Source: Planctomycetota bacterium (lineage in GTDB: Bacteria > Planctomycetota > Planctomycetia > Pirellulales > Lacipirellulaceae). From it: a DNA stretch of 10,198 nucleotides. Positions 7,048 through 10,198 of the stretch are shown here, in pieces. The notes under the pieces are model-generated. The model was not told the DNA's origin and made no database searches. It saw only the letters and a list, made by a program, of their open reading frames with translations. A program made the translations under genes and the position numbers. The stretch's first letter is position 1. Each line of letters begins with the position of its first letter. The DNA lies in the NCBI GenBank assembly GCA_029259975.1, contig JAJDEE010000246.1, forward strand, positions 1-10,198, in the 5' to 3' direction.

Positions 7048-7303
7048 ATTTTGTCGTGGTTTTTTCAGGAATGCTGTATCGTGAAGTCTGCAACACCAAA
7101 TATACCCGTCCTACACCATCAACGGCAGTCCCTAACAGGCATCCCGCAGCAGGCAATTTGCTGCTAAACTGGAGGTTTACGCAGCCTTCCGTAGGATAGG
7201 CTTCCAGCCTGTCAGTCAAAGTATAAAATACGGTAACTGACTGGCAGGCTAGAAGCCTATCCTGCGTTTTCCAATGGCTGCCCGTTGAACTGGGACCACA
7301 AAT
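7048..7303. promoter_or_regulatory. Divergent intergenic region between purC and the GH10-like gene
   Basis: This 256-bp gap must hold the purC promoter on the minus strand and that of the GH10-like gene on the plus strand. I cannot support a full -35/-10 pair for either. A small hairpin, GCAGCA (7146-7151) with TGCTGC (7159-7164), lies in its middle. The right-hand half is taken up by the long inverted repeat at 7190-7266, annotated separately, which ends only 37 bp before the plus-strand start codon and so would be close to, or within, the 5' leader of that gene. Confidence 0.4.
7190..7266. repeat. 29-bp imperfect inverted repeat (MITE- or REP-like palindromic element)
   Basis: The arms are 7190-7218 and 7238-7266, with 26 of 29 positions complementary around a 19-bp spacer. 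In a plus-strand transcript two of the three mismatches become G-U pairs, leaving a single C-A mismatch, so the RNA could form a nearly continuous stem. The spacer itself contains GTAT-AAA-ATAC. The core reads GGATAGGCTTCCAGCCTGTC. No transposase, convincing target duplication or downstream T tract accompanies it, so it looks like a dispersed palindromic repeat rather than a terminator. I remember similar GGATAGGCTTCCAGCC strings in planctomycete intergenic DNA but cannot confirm this here. Confidence 0.75.
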
Positions 7304-8779
7304 ATGGGACAGATACGATTTCGACTACATGATCGCGATCGTATCGCTACGGGCGGCTTGGAGCGGATTTATGTCGCGGGCCTCGAAGAAATTCCGTGGT
7401 CGACACGCGCGCATTGGGATGACGACTTGCTGGTGGTTCAACGTTCGGTCAGCGATTCGGGCAATGTTTATGTCCCTTGGAAGATCGATGGTCACGGCAC
7501 ACGTGTGCTGAACACTGCGACGTTGATGGAACGTGAGCGTCCGTATTTGCTTGAGGTTGAGCTAGCCAGGGGTTTGATTCAGCGTATTCGTAACCGGCTG
7601 TTTATCTGGGAGATGCAAGGGTACGAGGTAGCGTCGGAATTCAAAGAACTGCTGCAGGCCGCGACACGCGAGTTCGCCTTGGCCGCTACGTCGCAAAACG
7701 AGCCTGCCGAAGCGGCTGTGGCCGCCAATCGGGCGATCGTGTCGGGGCTGACGGCCTCTGAAAATTTGACGGCCGAGTACGCACAGCAGTCGATCAACGC
7801 TAGGCAGCAGCAAACGCCAGTTTCCACTTTGATGGGAGTGAGTCTTGGTGAGGTTACGCCTTGTGTTGAGATACGCCGTCAGTTGGTCGATGCTTGCAAT
7901 ATCGTGCAGTTACCGATTTCATGGCGATCTATCGAACAACGTGAAGGGAAGCGTGACTGGAAGACAACCGACACGCAGCTGGCATGGGCGCAAAAAGCGG
8001 GGTTAAAAGTTGCAGCGGGTCCGCTCCTGCGGATGGACGATTGGGGTATGCCCGATTGGATGGTGCTGTGGGAAGGCGACTTCGACAATTTGGCAAACCT
8101 GATGCTCGAACACGTCAAGGCTGTGGTCTCGCGTTACGCGGGACGCGTGCATCTGTGGCATGTTTCGTCACGCGTGAATACAGGCAAGCTGCTTGGGCTT
8201 GAAGAGGAGCAGCGTTTGCACCTGGTTGCACAGACACTGAATGTGGTCCGACAAATCGACTCGCGTACGCCAACGGTCGTGTCATTCGATCAACCTTGGG
8301 CGGAGTACATGGCCTGCAAGGATGATGACCTAGCGCCGTTGCATTATGCCGATGCGCTGGTTCGTGCCGATTTAGGCGTTTCGGGATTTGGTCTTGAGAT
8401 CAACGCCGGTTTTTTTCCGAGTGGTAGCGGACACCGGGCAACATTCGAACTGGGGCGGCTACTCGATCGGTGGAGCATCTGGGGGTTGCCCTTGATGATC
8501 AATCTCTCCACCGCCAGCGCCGCGGCGGCCGATCCTCAAGCCAGGTCGACTTCAGCAATCGAATTGGCAAATATCAATACGGATAATCCCCAACGCGATT
8601 GGGCGTCGGCGGTCTTGCCACTGCTTTTGGCGCGTAATACCGTGCAAGTGATACTCTGGAATCAACTCACTGATAGTAAACCGCACGAGTTTCCCCACGC
8701 TGGCCTGTTCGACGCCCAGCAGCAAGCCAAGCCGTCTTTGACGCTAATGCGCGACCTTCGCAAAAGCTGTTTGATGTAG
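7304..8779 (+). CDS. Glycoside-hydrolase-family-10-like protein, probably non-catalytic
   Basis: The 491-residue product has an N-terminal region (about 1-170) of unknown type, with no signal peptide, and a C-terminal region (about 175-490) that follows the course of a GH10 xylanase TIM barrel. Matches to the family pattern are NIVQLPISWRSIEQREG (199-215), GPLLRMDDWGMPDW (239-252, where xylanases have HTLVWH..lP.W), GRVHLWHVSSRVN (280-292) and LWNQLTDSK...GLFDAQQQAKPS (451-478). The acid/base Glu of WDVVNE is replaced (WHVSSR, Arg290 at the Glu position), and the nucleophile segment ITELD aligns with INLST (399-403), so both catalytic glutamates appear absent. It is therefore unlikely to be a xylanase; a carbohydrate-binding or structural role is possible but unproven. 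The ATG at 7304 has only a weak GGGA upstream. It converges on the STAS gene with 2 bp between stops. The alignment was made by eye. Confidence 0.8.
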   Translation: MGQIRFRLHDRDRIATGGLERIYVAGLEEIPWSTRAHWDDDLLVVQRSVSDSGNVYVPWKIDGHGTRVLNTATLMERERPYLLEVELARGLIQRIRNRLFIWEMQGYEVASEFKELLQAATREFALAATSQNEPAEAAVAANRAIVSGLTASENLTAEYAQQSINARQQQTPVSTLMGVSLGEVTPCVEIRRQLVDACNIVQLPISWRSIEQREGKRDWKTTDTQLAWAQKAGLKVAAGPLLRMDDWGMPDWMVLWEGDFDNLANLMLEHVKAVVSRYAGRVHLWHVSSRVNTGKLLGLEEEQRLHLVAQTLNVVRQIDSRTPTVVSFDQPWAEYMACKDDDLAPLHYADALVRADLGVSGFGLEINAGFFPSGSGHRATFELGRLLDRWSIWGLPLMINLSTASAAAADPQARSTSAIELANINTDNPQRDWASAVLPLLLARNTVQVILWNQLTDSKPHEFPHAGLFDAQQQAKPSLTLMRDLRKSCLM

Positions 8780-8781
8780 AG

Positions 8782-9153
8782 CTAACGTGGCTTCGACACC
8801 TCAAAACCGTGTACGGCATCTGCACGACAATCGAAATGTGGTAGGGCTTGGTCAAGCCGGCAGAGGTGTAGCGCTTCGGCGCACTGCGGCGTGAGGCCGC
8901 ACAGTCGAAGCGCTCCATCATGTTGCAGAACGCGTTTGTGTAGCATTACCAGCTGGCCCATAAGCAAGCTTGGCAGAAAGTCGACTTCGTCCATCTCCAG
9001 CACAAGGCGATGAACAAAATGCTGGTTCAGCAATTTCCAGAGGCGGTCGGCTACGCCATCCAGCTTTTCGTAATCAGGATGCAGACGTACGAAAAGCCAA
9101 TCGGGGCCTCGTTCGACGATCTCCAACTCGACTCGATTTTGTAGCTTCGACAT
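8782..9153 (-). CDS. STAS domain protein (anti-sigma factor antagonist-like)
   Basis: A 123-residue single-domain cytosolic protein resembling anti-anti-sigma factors such as SpoIIAA/RsbV, which switch partners with a kinase or anti-sigma factor according to serine phosphorylation. The STAS pattern is seen in LVLEMDEVDFLPSLLMGQLVMLHKRV (split by eye at 50-75) and the following GALRLCGLTPQCAEALHL block. Ser62 lies at the usual phosphorylation position, but Pro61 replaces the more common Asp or Ser before it and the following SG is missing, so regulation may differ. The ATG at 9153 is chosen because AAAGGA lies 10 bases upstream and the protein then begins at the first beta strand. A start at 9246 would add 31 residues unlike the family. 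No cognate kinase, phosphatase or sigma factor is in the window. It is the next gene after alaS on the same strand, 274 bp away. Confidence 0.83.
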   Translation of the reverse strand: MSKLQNRVELEIVERGPDWLFVRLHPDYEKLDGVADRLWKLLNQHFVHRLVLEMDEVDFLPSLLMGQLVMLHKRVLQHDGALRLCGLTPQCAEALHLCRLDQALPHFDCRADAVHGFEVSKPR

Positions 9154-9244
9154 GAGTAAGATTTCCTTTCTTGACTTGCGATCTTTCGCTATCTGAGGAC
9201 ACCTAGCGCGACAGTTCTCAACGCACCACCCACCTGATACTTTC

Positions 9245-9274
9245 ATCTTACGCCTAACTCGGAATTAAAGACAA
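9245..9274 (-). promoter_or_regulatory. Possible sigma-70-type promoter for the STAS gene
   Basis: On the minus strand TTGTCT (9269-9274) and TAAGAT (9245-9250) are separated by 18 bp, each matching four of six consensus bases. This would start transcription about 80-90 bases before the ATG at 9153. It is the best pair I found in the 274-bp gap after alaS, but matches of this quality also arise by chance, and planctomycete promoter consensus is not certain. Confidence 0.25.
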
Positions 9275-9346
9275 GCGAACTTTGCCGCGCAGGTTCTGTA
9301 CGCACGAAGTGTAGGAAAAGGTCGGAAGTTGCCTGTCTTGCGCTGT

Positions 9347-9361
9347 TTGCCCAATGGGCAA
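9347..9361. promoter_or_regulatory. 15-bp perfect palindrome TTGCCCA-A-TGGGCAA
   Basis: Two 7-bp arms flank a single central A. It lies 66 bp beyond the alaS stop and about 195 bp before the STAS start. No T tract follows on the minus strand, and a one-base loop cannot fold well as RNA, so an intrinsic terminator is unlikely. A protein-binding palindrome is the simpler reading, but only one copy is present in the window. Confidence 0.35.
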
Positions 9362-9427
9362 TAGCAAGCTAGAAATGAAAGCGGCGATTGCTTGCTGGGT
9401 CATGTGAGTGACTGCGTGGCGCCGGCG

Positions 9428-10198
9428 CTAACGGCTGAGCATCTCGGCAATCGTTTGACGGGCGACTTCGAGCGCTTCGGGCAACTTTGCTGGCTGTTTG
9501 CCGCCGGCTTGGGCCATGTCGGGGCGGCCGCCGCCGCCGCCGCCAAGAATTTGGGCGACTGGGCGGACCCAGTTGCCAGCATGAGCGCCCTTATCTTGCA
9601 AGTCTTTGGAAACTCCAGCGACGAGCGTCACTTTCGAGTCGCCTTCGGAGCTGGCCAACAGCACAGCGCTGCTGCCTGTCTTTTGCCGAATTTGGTCGAT
9701 CAGCTGACGCATGAGGCCGGATTCTGCCGTGGGAGCTTCTGCCACGACGATCGTCGCCTCGCCAACCTCAACGGCATGTTCCAGCAAGCTATCAGCGGTG
9801 ATCGGTCCCGCCGCTGCACGTTGTTCTAGCCGTTGACGGAGTGTTTCGACTTCCTGCACCAGGGCTGCCACGCGGTCGGGCACCGAGAGCGACCCAACCG
9901 ACAGCAGGTGTGCGGTTTCGGCCAAAATGCTCTTTGCCTGCGTCGCAGAAACCTCGACCTCGCCCACCGAAGTCGACCAATCTTTTGCCCGTTCGCCCAA
10001 AGTTCCGCCTGAGGCCAAGAGTTTTTTGAGTTCGCGCTGTTCGGCGAGCAAGCTTTCGACTTTGCAGGTCAATACGATTGGCGCGCAGGCCAGAGATTTT
10101 GCAGCGTCGATTAAGGCCTGTTGCGTCTGCTCGCTATGTTCGAAGGCGCGACGACCGGTGAGCGCCGTAATCCGCCGCGTGCCTGCCGCGACGCCCTC
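9428..10198 (-). CDS. alaS: Alanine--tRNA ligase, C-terminal part (5' end beyond the window)
   Basis: The last 256 residues of AlaRS, which charges tRNA-Ala with alanine and edits mischarged seryl- or glycyl-tRNA. The visible part begins with EGVAAGTRRITALTG, the conserved stretch just after the editing-domain CxxxH zinc site. It continues through a helical coiled linker (ESLLAEQRELKKLL) into the C-Ala domain, ending with the hallmark glycine-rich block AQILGGGGGGRPDMAQAGGK near residues 215-234 of the fragment. Full-length bacterial enzymes are roughly 870 residues, so about 70 percent, including the catalytic and most of the editing domain, lies beyond position 10198. The frame is open without interruption to the window edge, so an internal start codon at 10072 is not the true one. 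Nothing suggests a broken gene. No T-rich hairpin terminator is evident downstream. Confidence 0.97.
   Translation of the reverse strand, partial: EGVAAGTRRITALTGRRAFEHSEQTQQALIDAAKSLACAPIVLTCKVESLLAEQRELKKLLASGGTLGERAKDWSTSVGEVEVSATQAKSILAETAHLLSVGSLSVPDRVAALVQEVETLRQRLEQRAAAGPITADSLLEHAVEVGEATIVVAEAPTAESGLMRQLIDQIRQKTGSSAVLLASSEGDSKVTLVAGVSKDLQDKGAHAGNWVRPVAQILGGGGGGRPDMAQAGGKQPAKLPEALEVARQTIAEMLSR

Noticed and set aside
8870..8914. Inverted repeat AGCGCTTCG / CGAAGCGCT with inner pairing
   Set aside because: It lies wholly within the STAS coding sequence, where Ala-Leu and Glu-Ala-Leu codons produce it; the inner pairing needs bulges. Probably coincidental.
9154..9246. Upstream start that would extend the STAS protein to 154 residues
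   Set aside because: The added 31 residues (Cys- and Lys/Arg-rich) do not resemble STAS N-termini, and a good Shine-Dalgarno sits before the ATG at 9153.
9524..9543. GCC triplet repeat
   Set aside because: It encodes the conserved glycine run of the AlaRS C-Ala domain, so it is a coding constraint rather than a microsatellite.
9392..9829. Plus-strand open frame of 145 codons opposite alaS
   Set aside because: The minus strand encodes the unmistakable AlaRS C-terminal domain; the opposing frame is a shadow of its codon pattern.

Overview
The window looks like bacterial chromosome from the Planctomycetota, probably a Pirellulales-like lineage. This is inference from gene content, without any database search. 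The pointers are a FHA/GAF-like cyclase, an AsmA-like anchored protein, a glycoside-hydrolase-10-like protein that has lost its catalytic residues, a single-domain STAS protein, several short intergenic inverted repeats of a kind I remember from planctomycete genomes, and generally weak Shine-Dalgarno sequences. Housekeeping genes (aroC, purC, alaS) lie among lineage-type accessory genes, with frequent strand switches.

Layout, left to right. Positions 1-125 hold a repeat of CGAATGA units closed by an inverted copy. A membrane-anchored FAD/NAD/[2Fe-2S] oxidoreductase is on the minus strand (144-1427). It is divergent from a class III nucleotide cyclase on the plus strand (1633-3393), and the gap between them carries three copies of an 8-bp palindrome. 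The cyclase converges, 7 bp apart, on a minus-strand group of three genes that reads purC (6124-7047), a 320-bp gap, aroC (4664-5803), 18 bp, then an anchored AsmA-like hypothetical (3401-4645). A divergent gap with a near-perfect 29-bp inverted repeat precedes a plus-strand GH10-like gene (7304-8779). That gene converges, 2 bp apart, on a minus-strand STAS gene (8782-9153). Beyond a 274-bp gap lies the 3' end of alaS (9428 to the window edge, minus strand).

The genes do not form one pathway. AroC makes chorismate, PurC makes the purine intermediate SAICAR, and AlaRS charges tRNA-Ala. The cyclase and the STAS protein are signalling parts whose partners are not in the window. I found no CRISPR array, transposase, prophage, toxin-antitoxin pair, secondary-metabolite cluster or RNA gene, and nothing that amounts to a new multi-gene system. 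The points most worth checking are the catalytically stripped GH10-like protein, the non-canonical purine-specificity residues in the cyclase, the three TGCTAGCA-type palindromes, and the two interspersed repeats.
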